Positions 21,801 to 35,453 of a DNA stretch of 64,000 nucleotides are shown piece after piece. Source of the stretch: Lasiosphaeris hirsuta (Eukaryota > Ascomycota > Sordariomycetes > Sordariales > Lasiosphaeriaceae); the NCBI GenBank assembly GCA_030549175.1, contig JAUKUA010000001.1, positions 1,240,001 to 1,304,000 of the forward strand. The letters run 5' to 3'. Each line of letters opens with the position of its first letter. The stretch's first letter is position 1. The position numbers were made by a program, and so were the translations under genes. The notes under the pieces were generated by a model. It saw only the letters and a list, made by a program, of their open reading frames with translations, did no database searches and was not told the DNA's origin.

Positions 21801-23664
21801 CGTGGCGTACGCGGAATCGCACCTTACACAGCCGGAGACGCCGCTGCCGATGAAGGCACCGTCGTTTTCTCTTGAATACTTCCCGTCCGATCCTGCGCTG
21901 TGGAGCATGAACATCAAGAGCCAGGCAAGCTCGGCCATCACAACCCCCAGGATGGCTCACACCCCAGCCATGTATTCCGACTCTCTAGGCTCGGATGAAA
22001 TAATAACACTGATCGAGCCTGGCTCCAACTCATACTCTTGCGGAGAGACACCCCCAAAGTCGGGCCGAGACCATCCCCATCTGAGAGACCCCGACCACGG
22101 CACTCATAGCCTGTCTACTTCCCCCAACAACAGACTTTTCCATCGGCCTAACTCAACCGTTGCTGCTACGATCGCTGCCAGTCTACCGAGAACACTCGCT
22201 GGCATCGTGTCAGCATCACCGCCAGATTTCCCGCGGAAGCGCCCAAGTCCTGCTGAGACCATCCTGAGCAGTACCGTGACATGGGGCGCCTCAACTGTGT
22301 TTGGCGCTGCTCCCGACACACCAGGGACAGCGCGGACTTCGTTATCAGATGACGACTTCCGCCGAGACGAAATGATGCCCATGATCCCGTACAGAGTCAC
22401 CTGTATACCCGAGAACCAGGGGCTCTTCGACGACGACGGCTGGATGTCTACTCCTCTGCTCAGCCCCGGCCGCAGCCAGATGTACTCTAGTTACCGCTAC
22501 GCATACGCCGAGATGCTACAGATGTGGGGCCAGCCGCTCTCACGCCTCGAGATCATGAAGTTCAACGTTCTCAAGGAAGACACATCGTCTTCATTCCGCA
22601 GCGGCACTGCCGAAAGCTACCCGGAGTCCTTCACCGCCGCTGATCCCAACAGCATCCCTCACGTAACCACAGGTACAACATCACCGACCGTCCCCTTCGG
22701 GGGCCGCAAGGAGCAGCTTCACGCCCTCATCTCCTCGGGTCGCGGCCTCGACGTCACAGGCATATGTCGCATCCACGAGATCCAGCTTGACCCCGTCGAG
22801 TACAGCCGCGCAACCAACGGCCAGGTCGGCGGCGCTGTTGGTATCTGCCAGCGCTGCCAGACGGCACGCCCTGGTTCCAAGACGCCACAGACACAGCTGC
22901 GCTGTGTGTACTGCCTAGAGCCCGTCTCCGCACTGTACCCGCCCTGCCTCAACTGCGGCTGTGCCTCGCACGAGGCGTGCCTAGCCGAGTGGCACGCCAT
23001 GGGCGAGGTCGAGTGTCCCGCCGGTGACGAATGCAACTGCGTGCATGAGGCAAGCAATGGCCAGGTTGAGAGCTGGCCGGCGCTGCAGGCAGCTATGGCC
23101 ATGGCGCGGATGAGGACTGGTACCGCAGCTGCTAGTGCGGTGAGTGCGAGGCATGCAGCTGCTGTGGCTGCCGCGGTAGCCTTGAAGACGGGGATTAAGC
23201 CTCGGCGCCGCTCTGTCCCAGCGGACTTGACGAAATTTGGCGTCGGATTCGAGGACGAGGGCGGTGCCGGTGCTGTCACCGGAGACAACGACCCGGGCAA
23301 TATGCGACGCGTGAGGCGGACAAATACAGCGCATGGCCGCGGTAGGCGTGGCGAGATGGATGCCGCTGATAGGGAGGAATGGGAGAGCGTCGCCTCGAGT
23401 CCCGGACCACATACCATCTTGTCGGGGTCGTCATCAGGTTCATCAGGGGCAGCGAGTGCTGTGGGCCCCAGCCTAGCTGCCGGCTTGGCTGGGTTTGGGC
23501 TGGGAGGGGGAAATAAACCTCCAGTTCAAGGAGACGAGCCAATCTCGGCGGCAAGGCTAAGCTTGGGCAATCGACTCAAGAGGTCGCTGGGAGAGCAGGC
23601 GCGACCAGGCGCTCTCAGGAGAAAATCGGGGGGTGTGACGTTATGGAAGTCAGGGGCGGGGTGA
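18816..23664 (+). CDS. mtc5: SEA/GATOR2 complex subunit Mtc5 (Sea3, WDR59 orthologue)
   Basis: This is a subunit of the vacuole-associated SEACAT (GATOR2) subcomplex, which counteracts SEACIT/GATOR1 and so promotes TORC1 activity. Exon 1 is 18816-18979, a 67-nt intron follows (GTGAGG donor, GCTGAAC branch, ATAG acceptor), and exon 2 runs 19047-23664, giving 1593 residues. WD40 repeats occupy about 50-350, with several WD-type ends such as CLVWNLN and IKFWDYS. An RWD domain lies near 497-610. A long Ser/acidic linker with a Gly-Thr repeat near 805-815 follows. A cysteine-rich zinc module near 1320-1386 has CxxC pairs, CLNCGC and a His, as in the RING-like end of WDR59. It is longer than human WDR59 because of disordered linkers. 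The start shifts the frame upstream of the intron, and the N terminus (MPYTFDRPSDTPKK) is family-like. Confidence 0.92.
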
Positions 23665-24300
23665 TATCACCGTGCTCCTGGAGGCGCTATGTTGCTTGTA
23701 ATGCCGGAGCTACTGTTTGATGTATGATACCAAAATCGGGGCGCTTCTGCCCGGTGGGTTGGGGGTGGGAAAGTGTTGGTTTGGGGATGTGTCAAAAATA
23801 GGGGTGCCTGTAATATCATGTACTGCATGAAGAGCTACTTGTACCAAGTATAATCCCGCTTCAAGCGAATACAAGCGCGTAGGGTGGGTTGGCTTGGTTG
23901 GGTAGGTAATTGGACTTCCCTCAGGTTGACCGGTGTACTCGTTTCTCGGTGCTCCGGACCAACCAAAACACTCTCGATCTATCTATACAGTGTCAGTCAG
24001 ACCTGCAAACCCCAATGGATGAGCTCCAAATAGCCAGGTACTGCTATTACGCAGCACGCAACGCACCGCAGGGACCGGAATCGAGCCACGCAGAGCATCC
24101 CCACAGCTCATCCCGGTTAGATGTGTAACCTCCAGAAACAACAATTTCCCTGCCTTCATGTTTTGTCCCTATGCCATAAGAGAGAACGAACTTATCTTTC
24201 AGTAACGTGCATACTTCAACCTTTTGACCCCTTTAAACCTCACAAGGAGTTGTTACATAAGTCCACTTTTCAACAAAATTTTCAATAGGTCAACTAGCCT
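23665..24300. other. mtc5 3' region and tRNA upstream flank
   Basis: 636 bp holding the presumed 3' UTR of mtc5 and the flank of the tRNA gene. No coding sequence is supported. Confidence 0.5.
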
Positions 24301-24390
24301 GCCCGGCTAGCTCAATCGGTAGAGCGTGAGACTCTTACTTGGAGAAATCCCCACCATCTCAAGGTTGTGGGTTCGACCCCCACGTCGGGC
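24301..24390 (+). tRNA. tRNA-Lys(CUU): tRNA-Lys (CUU) with 18-nt intron
   Basis: The acceptor stem GCCCGGC (24301-24307) pairs with GTCGGGC (24384-24390) with one G-U pair. The D-arm is AGCTCAATCGGTAGAGC. The anticodon stem TGAGA (24327-24331) pairs with TCTCA (24357-24361). The anticodon CTT is at 24334-24336. An 18-nt intron, 24338-24355, sits one base 3' of the anticodon, the standard nuclear position. The T-loop GGTTCGACCCC supplies box B, and TAGCTCAATCGG the box A region. The base after the acceptor stem is T, as in yeast tRNA-Lys(CUU). A T-rich run at about 24419-24441 could terminate Pol III. Confidence 0.93.
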
Positions 24391-25851
24391 TCAATTCCCG
24401 TCGCAAGACTTCGTTTTTGCACTTTTCTTTTCTTTTTCTTCTTCGGGGTATCTCCTCCCCCAAATCCTGATTTCTTTTTTGAAGGCATCACCAGTCCCGA
24501 ATTGATAGCCACCCAACCAGCCTCTCAGCTCCCTATCGCGCCTTACGCCATGCACCTGCCTCATTCACATTAGACCACCCTCCTCAAGTTGCACGCCCAT
24601 ACGTCACGTCGCCTATCCGTCCACCATCCCCTGATATCCAGCCCGTCCGCCACTCTCAGTCGTGACACGGCCGAGCGCAGCCCGGCTCAGGTTACATCCC
24701 ATCTTCCCCCCGTGCGTACCGCAGGATCCAAACCGTCGTTTCTCGGTGAACGTACCCATCTCTAGCCCCCCCCCCCCTCTGTGACAGAGAGCCCGCCGCT
24801 CACATAGTCGTCAGGTGTCCACAGGCACAAAGCGCAGATAGGCAGGAGGTCGAGGCTCTGAGCCAGGGCTGATATCACGTCTCGTTATTTCTAGTTGTAT
24901 TTCGCACCGCACTTGGCCCGTATCCCCCCCCCCCCCCTCCAATCAATATAGTCGTTCTCCAATTTCTCCCCCGCAGCGGGGGCGTCCCCATCTCCAGGTT
25001 TGCTTCCCATCCTTCGTGTCCGTGAGGGGTGCGACCGGCCCAAGCCCACTCAGCCATGGAACCATCATTACCAAGAGAAACGTGGGGGCCGTATCGACCA
25101 CCTCCCCCCCTACACCACACTACGATCAATATCTCTCATTTCCATCCGCAGCTAGTACCAGCCTTTCGAATTACCTAAGCATCCCATGTGAACCAAGACT
25201 TGATATCCAATCGCTATGGCGCAATTTCTCTTTCGTAAGGCCCGTGAGAGATGCAAATTCGGGTTTCGCTGATACCAGCCGGCGACCCCGTCTTTTTGCC
25301 GTCCTAATGGTTCTCTGCGGGCCGCCTAGTTCTGGTCAACGTGACCCCGATTCGACCCACGTGGTGGCTCGGCAGAGATAAGCCCGTCAACACCTTGGCT
25401 CGGAAATCGATTCTAAGACTTCACCAAGGAACCTGGAGTCCATCTGCTCTGCTCAGTCTTAATACGAGGCTGAGCGGCTTGCTCGAGCACACTGTCTCAT
25501 AAAAGTAGATTACCGGGCCTACATACCTACACACGAACAAAGAATAATCCATACCTCGGCCTCGCCATAGGCCATATATATGCATTGCCGTGTAATAATA
25601 CCAAACGCTATGCAGTTCATGAAGCTTAGGGTGCCTCTGCAGTTGCTAGCCATATACCCTGATTACAACGCCGAAAATGCGACATGCTAGCCCCCGACTC
25701 AACATCCATCTATGTGCCGGTGTGCCATTAAAGTTAAACCATGGATAAATAAGCCCCCGGTCGTGTTCCGCCGTGTAACACCCTTTATTGTAGGCCGCCG
25801 GTTTCTCAACTTCCAAAGCCTCGGAGTTTATTACTGCCCGGGAGTAGGCCA
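24391..25851. other. 1.46-kb interval with C homopolymers
   Basis: No gene is supported between the tRNA and the stop of the GATA-like-domain gene. C runs of 12 (24766-24777) and 14 (24924-24937) bases are present. The right part would be the 3' UTR of the minus-strand gene. Confidence 0.5.
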
Positions 25852-27599
25852 CTAGATTCCTTCACCCTTGCGAGTTTTCTCTCTTTCCAGAAGTAGAGTC
25901 AGCTGGCTCTTGGATCGCCCAAAGGGGATGGGAGGTGTCGGGTTCGGCTGCGTCGGAGTAAATTGCATGTCGAGCAGGGCTGAAGACGATAGCCGTGAAG
26001 AGAGCATCAAGTCGTCCGGGATATCCCGAGCCTCGGGAAGCGTCGACGTTGGTGTGATTCTGTCAGAGCCAAACTGCCCCTGAGCCGTAGCTGTCGAGGT
26101 TGCAACGACACTTGTCGCGAGCAAGGCCTGGGATGGGAGACGCGACGCACCGCCCTCGCGTAGGCGTTGAGGGGACTCGATATTCGATATTGAGCGCGCC
26201 ATTCTGGGTGGCACGGGCGTGGCTCCCTGGTCGACCACAAACCCTGCTACTGGGGCCGGGCGCGGGGCGCTGTCATTCCGACCCTGGGCCGCCTCCTGCG
26301 GGGCGACAGAGTCCTTCATGTCCCAAGTCGACCTCCTCTGTGGGACAGCGCCGGGTCCCGGCTGAATGACGACGGGCCGTTCTTGTTCACCATCAGCTTG
26401 AGAGGGGCCGGCTCGCGGGGTGGATCGCCTCCCCGATAAGCCCTTGGCGGGTCTTTTCCCAACTGTTTTCATGGTCAATCCTGATGACTGGCTGGTTTGC
26501 GACGATGACGATGCCGCGCTATCATGGGAACTGCCGCGACCACCATTTTCCATTGCATTGATCATCGTCCGCTGTCTTGCTGCGGCCGCCATGGTAGTAA
26601 TAGTCTCGCGAGCTCCCGTGTCAGAGCCCGTGGAAGACTGTGAACTTGCCCTACGTGGTATTACCGGTCTTCGTTTGGAGGCTGCTGTTGAGGCAACGAT
26701 TCTTCTCGTTGGGTTTGCGCTCTTCTCGGTTTTAGCCGGTGACGGAATAGGGGGCGGTCGCATTTCCCCCCGAGCTGACGCCGCCGCTGGCACGGCTGGG
26801 GCAGGGGCGGGAGCTGTCTTCGGGGCCACAGGTATCACACAGGCTGAAGGTGTAGCAGCATCGGGTATCTTCTCTCGTTTCGCCGGCGATGGAAGCGGTG
26901 GTGGCGGCATTTCCGATGTCGTTATCGCTGTGCTACCGGGCGACACCTCCCCGTCCTTGGCATCTTCGTCGTCGGAACCCGGGGGTGAAACAAACCGAGC
27001 AGTAGGGCGGGGTCCTGATGCTGAGGGACCCCGTGATTTTTTCAGTATCGGATGGGACGGAGGCGGTCTCGAGGACGACGGAGTAGGCGACTTAACACCG
27101 CCTTTCGACGAGCCGGAGCTCTGCCCCTGGCTCATCTGGATCGATTCGGAGTTGAGCATGTCAAGCCCATGCTGAATGAACCTAGGTGGCTCGGGGTTGG
27201 TCAGCACCTAGACACGAAGCGGGCTGGTGATGGACCCCTACCGTGGGGCCCTCATATCGGTTCGCGGGGCTCCTGAGTGGCACGAAGGTCGGGCCCATGG
27301 AAAACTCCTCAAAGAGTCTCGCAAGTGCGGGCCCGCTCAAGTTGCGCCTATCGCTACCCCATACATGCCACCAGAAATTCTCCAGGCGGTATGCTGTAGG
27401 ATCAACAAGCCTTCGAAACGTAGTTGTGTAAACTGGTCATATACATTAGTCTATTATCGGCACGTTCAGTGGGTAGCGTGTTGTAAATACCGTTCCAGTA
27501 CTGCCAAATTTTCTCTGGCGGCACAACTGGGTAGCTTGCCACTTCGGCGTAGATTTCACTCGTGTTCTCGAGAATGCCCTTGGGCAGTATCATGGCCAT
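25852..27599 (-). CDS. areA-type GATA-like N-terminal domain protein
   Basis: Three exons are read: 27599-27491, 27432-27242 and 27171-25852 (introns 58 and 70 nt), giving 539 residues. Residues about 12-80 form the 'nitrogen regulatory protein areA, GATA-like' domain (the DUF1752/GATA_AreA type): PPEKIWQYWN, then an Arg-rich turn, then the YRLENFWWHVWGS core. The rest is Pro/Ser-rich and disordered, with proline-rich repeats of the type PPPPLPSPAKxEK near residues 195 and 245, an Ala-rich part and a basic C terminus (about FGRSKSQLTLLLEREKTRKG). No Cys4 GATA zinc finger is present, so this is probably not a DNA-binding areA itself. For the second intron, an acceptor at 27208 (34 nt) would also keep frame; I prefer the 70-nt intron because it has a CTGAC branch. 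Function unknown. Confidence 0.82.
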
Positions 27600-30500
27600 G
27601 GTGATTAGATGGCGGGGCGCGAGTAGAGGTTGTGGGCTGAGAGATAGATGGCGGGCACCTCAAGGTGACCTGCCGACCATGATCGGCCGTCTTAGACAGG
27701 AATGTCCCTCGATCCTACCGGAGCGGAGCCATGAAACTCGATCGAGCCCACTATAAGAGTTCAGTGAGGAAAGAACAGGTTATGTATGATCTGGACAGCG
27801 GGAGACTGTTAGAATCAGTCACAACTGCGCGGCAACAAGCGGCCGCGAACACCCCTCCTTGGATAGCAAACGAGAATCTCGGCAATTTCTGCTTTCACTC
27901 CCCAGATTCGCGGGATGGAACTGATGGCTCGTAGACAAGCCAGGACAGAGGGACAGCTTATGTCAGAGAGCAGGGGAATAACTTGTCCGGCTGATGTATA
28001 TGAACCCAGGTATTGAGGGGGGGTTTACATTCAACTTGGTGGGGGTGAGGTTTAGATAGAGGGGATGAAGGAGGCGAAGACTCGGCTCCCGTCCCAAGAG
28101 ACGAGGACTTGGCTGAACGACGGGACTGGGGGCTGGAGAGGGGAGCGTGACGCAAGCAGGGACCGGCGCCCGTTGGTGAGGTAGCGACCGAGATTTGCTT
28201 ATTTGCAGACGGGAGGGTGAGAGGTGGTTACACCCTTGGACATCACGTACCATGCAAAGACAGACAGGCGGACGAGAAATGCCAGGTTGAGGAATGCTAT
28301 GGAGCTTCGGCTGCCGCTCCAGATGGGGATCTAGCCCCAGGGAGTGGCCCAGCTCACGAACAGCCAAGCGGCTAGGTCGATTGGACTTGAGGTTAGGGAG
28401 TAACGATGCTGTCTCGTAATATGGCGGCTGGGAGTAGAAGCAGGAGAACAGACGACAACGACTCATCAAACTTGGACTGAGAAGTGCCCTCTGCGCGAGG
28501 GAAGGATCGAAGGCAGGGTAAGGTCGGCCGGGAGGGAAGGCACGAAGCGGCCGTAGTACACCGGGCCGCTTCTAGTTCAGGGTATGTACTAGGTACCTGC
28601 TCGGCACGGCGCAGGACAGCAGTGCTATGGGGCCAGGCTAGTCAGGTCGTCGGTTGAGCGTTTCGTTTCCGCGTTTCTGGTGAGTGGCAATACTTGCAAG
28701 GACAGGAAACCCTTTCCCCCCCAGGTATTCAAGGGCTAGAAACGAGTGTGTGCGAGGGAAAAAGAAAACAGCTAGCTGGAGCAATGAAATGGTTGCTCGT
28801 GGTGTCTGTGTGGCCAGTATGGTGTACAACGAACGTAGTTAAGAAACCAGGCTGGAAATGGAAAGGAAACTTGCGTCAAACCGCTGGAAAGTTCGCAACA
28901 GCCACCAACAGGTGACTGACAGTGCCTGAAGAGGTCTTAGCCCCCCCCCTACCAAGGCTTTTTCCTGGAAAAGTGTTGGCTGGACTGGGGGTCATAGGCA
29001 ATTTCGGGCAAGTGCCAAAGAGCGGCACGTACTAGTACCCACATGGAGCACATGGTGGCCAGGGCAGGGGTGAAGTCGGCGCCTTGCGGGGTGTTTCCAG
29101 GCACTGCAACTGACGGGACGGGTACATCATGGTAAGATAGGCAGCACGTACATACAGACTCCGGCTGGTACGCGATTTCGTACTTCACTTCGTCTCCAAT
29201 GTCTATCTACCCCCCCAACTTTCCTAAATCACATTTCCCATTTCCATTGGAGATGGCATTCCGACACTTGTCAAAGAAAACCTAGCAGGTTTTGATGGGT
29301 CCTTTTTGAAGCATGCACCCTGCCCTGCCCTGACTAGCTCCTCCACCACTAGTTCCGCTGTTGACCGCTTGGCACCAAGCTCCGTCATCACACGATGGGG
29401 CACCGGACCTGCGCAGCTTCCGCGGGGTTGGAAGCGCACCTGCCATGGAGTACCCTCGCGATAAGAGCCGCCCAGAAAACCGCCCAAAACCCGCCGGCCT
29501 CCCGCGTCTCCCTAGCTGCTGCGAAGGACTTTCTGACGACAAAAAGTGTGACAAACACCCACCGGGACCCAAGACACGACACGTGGGCTCTCTCTCTGTA
29601 TCACGAAATACTCAGCCATGGTCCCCTTGAGCCCTTGAGCCAGAAAACCACTAATCACCACCATTCCGGGCGTGCTGTACACCGCCGTGCGCGGTGCGCG
29701 GCTTCTGTGTTCGGCCGCGGTCCGCACGCCGTATGCCATCTCACCGTCTGATCACCCAGTTGGTCCAGTTGGACATCATCGGGTACGCATCAAGGCGCCC
29801 GTGCCACCTCGACTCAGCTTGCGAGCTCACAGGGCCCGCCTCATTACGAACTCAGCTGGGGACCTGGAAAGCTCTCGCGAGGTTACGCAACCATGGTAGA
29901 CGCCTGCGACTCCGCTGACGTCGTTCTCTTCAATGGAATGAAACAATACCCTCGACTATCAACCCCCACGTCTGGCCTGGGGGAGCCGTGCACCTCCACC
30001 AACGATCCGTCCTCCTGTCGAATCCTCGTGGTCCATAATTGACGGCCATCCTATTGACCTTCCAGGGATCGCGATTTCGTGCCTTTCTTTTGGATCGCAG
30101 ACGCCCGCGAGATATCAGAAAGCGCTGATGAGCCGCCTGTGGGAAGCTATTTGACATGGTCCTAGGATAGAGTGAGGAGCTGTGAAGCTGGTGCCGCTGG
30201 TCAGCTAAGCCAAACCAACCAACTAACTCGTCTTGCCTCCCTCCTACACAGTAACTCGCGAGTCGCATCACGGGAATCGAGAGCTCTGCGCTGCTGCATT
30301 CAAGTCGTTAGCGGCTGCAGGACCCCCGCAACAGCATTTATTTGGTCGATAGTGACTTGTCGTTGTGTCACACCGATCAATCCGGGGCGCCTTCGAGAAG
30401 TTGCTGCGTTGCATCGGCTCGAGCTTCACTGTGCATTTAAGAGCTCAGGTGCCCACAACCAGAACCCCTGGGTCGTCTTATTGTCCGAACCCTACCCACT

Positions 30501-32297
30501 GGGAAGAGAGCAGGATTTCTCAAGCGCTCCACTAAGCGTCCAAGCAAACGGCGCAGAGGCCCGGAGGTTTCAGAGCAGGGTGTCTCCCCCTTGCCGTCTA
30601 TCGACGCCCCCTAAACATGAGCCGAGCAGGAGGGTCAAAGGCCAAAGCCTTGAGCCCGCCTTCACCGCTTCTATGGAACAAGCACGGCGACAGGCGGGTC
30701 CCGGCCTCCCCACGCGGAGATGCGCATGCACACATCCCCTACGACCGTATCTGGCAATCCATCCGGAGCCCAGGGTCGCCGCTTTTGCCCTCGACCACTC
30801 CCAGCCCTTCAATGATGCTGTCTGGTTCACGATACGTAAGTTGGGTCTGAATGGCAAACCCAATCTCGCCGATTAGCCTGGCACCTTCACCTTTGGATCT
30901 GGCCGTCTGCGGGGACCATGAGTGGCAGGTCGTGTGACCGGTCCATGTTCTCTACATGGCTTTCATCGATTGGGTCTGAGGTGTCGTGACGAACTTCGGG
31001 GACCGAAATTGACAATGGATCAATCGCTACAGCAAGGACCGAAGGCGAGCCGAGGATGAGCCCCCAGGGAGCCCCCCAAAATGCGGGGGAGCTAAAATGT
31101 AGGGGGGGGGTATCCGAATCACTGTTTCTCCTGGCGTCTTGCTCATGTTTGACCCGTTGTTTCTTTCTGAGAGCCCTAATCATGCTTCATCGCCCTGAAT
31201 GTGACCTTTGCTGCCACAGAATACCCAATCACATTGACGAAAGCCCAGCCGGAGTGTCGCTGGCGCCATCATCTATTCAAAAAGAAGTACTTGATTGCAA
31301 GACAAACATGGACTTCCTCTTGCAAGATCTTGGCTCCTATTCTTCACTGGCGGAATCTGAAAGCTCCGAGAATTCACGTTAGGTTGTTCAGCTGTCCCCG
31401 CCTCTAGCACACAATCTCGAATGACAAACAAGCACTCTAAAGCTTGCCTTTGAAATCTTTGTTTTTTCTGCATTTTTGGTTCTGTTGAGCCCGCCCTCCT
31501 TTGAATGTGTCAACCTTTCAGTTTTGAGAATCCCACACTTACACTGAGAGGCGCCACACCAACACCAATATGCAACATCAGCAGCGGGAGGCATATTGCA
31601 AACCACGAATTAATTCCACTGTACAAAACTACAGCACGGTAACTTCGCATGCAGTTCTTTAAAGGCTAGCTAGCTCTCATATCCTATTCATGCCTTTTTT
31701 CCCACCCCATCAAGGTCTGTTTGATACACCCGCTTCACCCACCACACTTCTCTACTTTGCCTTCGCCGAATATCCCACCAATAGCTCGATAGTCTCGGTC
31801 TTGCTGTATTTTTGGTGGTGTGGCACAATGATACCTTCCGAAATCGCCTGCAGGTAAGCTGCCACAGTGCCCAAGCCATCGGGTTGACAGTAAAACAAAA
31901 AAGGAATCAGCTACTGTAGCTTGATCCCGTCGACCACACCCGTGCTACGGGTAGGCCTCACGATAGGATAAGAGGAGCGGTGAGACCAGAACGAAGCCGA
32001 AGCCTGAATAATACACATTGTCTGCCAACAACCATAAAATAGGTGTCCTGCCCACATTCTTGACCATCGGGCCCATCGGAACGCTGCCGCTCCGCTGTCG
32101 ACTGCCGCAGCACGACACCATGTTGTCCCCATTCCCGCTTTCTACACCCATATGAAAATAGCACTCCTTCCCGACAAATCATGCAGGAAGCTATCGCATG
32201 TTTCTCTCTCTCTCTCTCTCTCTTCCGTTGACCCCGTTATTTATTCCAGACCGCCTATCACATAAGACCTGTTCGGTTTGTACCCGGGCTCAAAGCC
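27600..32297. other. 4.7-kb gene-poor interval
   Basis: This is the longest stretch without a supportable gene. It starts with the promoter of the GATA-like-domain gene and ends in the 3' region of the short-chain dehydrogenase. Open frames occur, the longest 234 codons at 30172-30876 plus, but their composition (Cys/Arg/Ser-rich, no motif) argues against coding. A CT microsatellite lies at 32203-32223. No transposon, tRNA or 5S rRNA sequence is recognised. Confidence 0.45.
32203..32223. repeat. CT dinucleotide microsatellite
   Basis: About ten consecutive TC units just downstream of the short-chain dehydrogenase stop, probably in or near its 3' UTR. Confidence 0.8.
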
Positions 32298-34048
<1,751 letters not shown>

Positions 34049-35453
34049 GGTGGTTTGGTTGTCCGCGGTCTTGGGTGTTGCTGGGTTGTATATCTGGTAG
34101 AGTCTGTATTTGTTGTTTCGAGGTGGGTGATGTGCAAGTTGAACTCGAGTGATGGTGACACCTTTTCAAATGCTCAAGGGGACGGGAGGGAAGGTGGCTC
34201 CTCCTTTTTGTGCCGGTTACCCCTGACCAAAGTCGGTCTATCGATGGCTGGTCATGGTAAGGTAGTGCAGGTCCAGCAGGGCGGTTCTAGACCGACCTGG
34301 GAGCAGCCAAGGGAGCTCCTCGGGGAAGCTAAGACGCGGAAGCTGTCTCCGTCGTTGCGGGGGCGGGGTAGCTTGTAAGTCAGACCAGTGAAATCGCGGG
34401 AGTCTGCTCCTCGTTGTTGGTGTGGGGTAGACGGCTTGGGGTTATGGGCTGGGGCTGAAGGGTCAAGTGACCCGGCCCCTGGATCATTATGGCGTTTAAT
34501 GTTGGGGTTGGTTGTTTTACATAGGTCAGGAACGGCGGTAAATATTGCATTGCGCTTTCAACAGCGAGAAAAAATGATACAACTGAGAGCAAACTCATGT
34601 GTTTTAATACTAGATAACACCAACTCAACACTACGAGCAAGTCATAACAACGCCCGACGGCTTCAAATTCAGACCTTCCTCGTGATATCTCCCTGTGAAA
34701 CCACGCCCCTCCCGCTCGCATAATCACCTGCAGCGGATAGATCTAGACAAACAGGTAGTCCACAAGACCAATCGTCTGGATTCACCTGAACAGGCCTAAA
34801 GACCGAAAGCCAATGCAGCCTGATTATTGATCTTTTCCCTAACCCCCCTTCGCAGAACACCGTCTTTTCAGCCCCCTTTCTCAACGGTTCCACGCCTGCC
34901 ACTAGATGCCATGCAAATAACAACCGTAAATAACAAACCCATTTCATGATCTAGCGCTTTAGATTTACATGGCTTTGATTTTGTTTTTTTTAACACCAGA
35001 GTTCAGAATCAGGGCTGCTCTTGACTTCGGACGGGGAATAAAAATGAGTTGATGCTGGCCTCTTGACGTTGGAAGAGCAATGCGAGTTGCACAATCCAGC
35101 CTGGTTTGTTTGTTAGCGCGTGATACTCCCACCAAACCAAGAGAGGTACTGAAGCCCCGATGAAGCCTTTGTAGCATAAGAAGAGACATTCCTAGGGATT
35201 TCAGAAGGGCTTTCCAAGATCCAAACATACCTTTTTAAGTGCGAAAAATGCTGGGTTTTCTGCTCGAAAGCCTTTTCTTAAGGCTTCAATATCTCCCCTC
35301 GGGCCTTTGGGGGAAGGTCACACACTGACAAACAAACCAGGGTTGGATTGTATAGTCCGACTCAACACTGCTCTAACAAGAAACAACATCCTGCCTAGGG
35401 GCTAAGCTTATCGCTCAATTACTCCATGCTCATAGTCGACACAAATTGACGGT
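34049..35453. promoter_or_regulatory. Promoter of SDR gene and 3' flank of MCC-beta gene
   Basis: 1.4 kb between two minus-strand genes. No coding sequence is supported. It should hold the SDR promoter and the carboxylase 3' UTR. Confidence 0.45.

Noticed and set aside
24766..24937. C homopolymers considered as a possible telomeric or transposon edge
   Set aside because: No telomere-type repeats, terminal repeats or transposase similarity nearby.
27208..27241. 34-nt version of the second intron in the GATA-like-domain gene
   Set aside because: Frame is kept, but 34 nt is too short and lacks room for a branch point; the 70-nt intron has a CTGAC branch.
30172..30876. 234-codon plus-strand open frame
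   Set aside because: Rich in Cys, Arg and Ser with no motif, no hydrophobic core pattern and no flanking exons; likely chance in GC-rich sequence.
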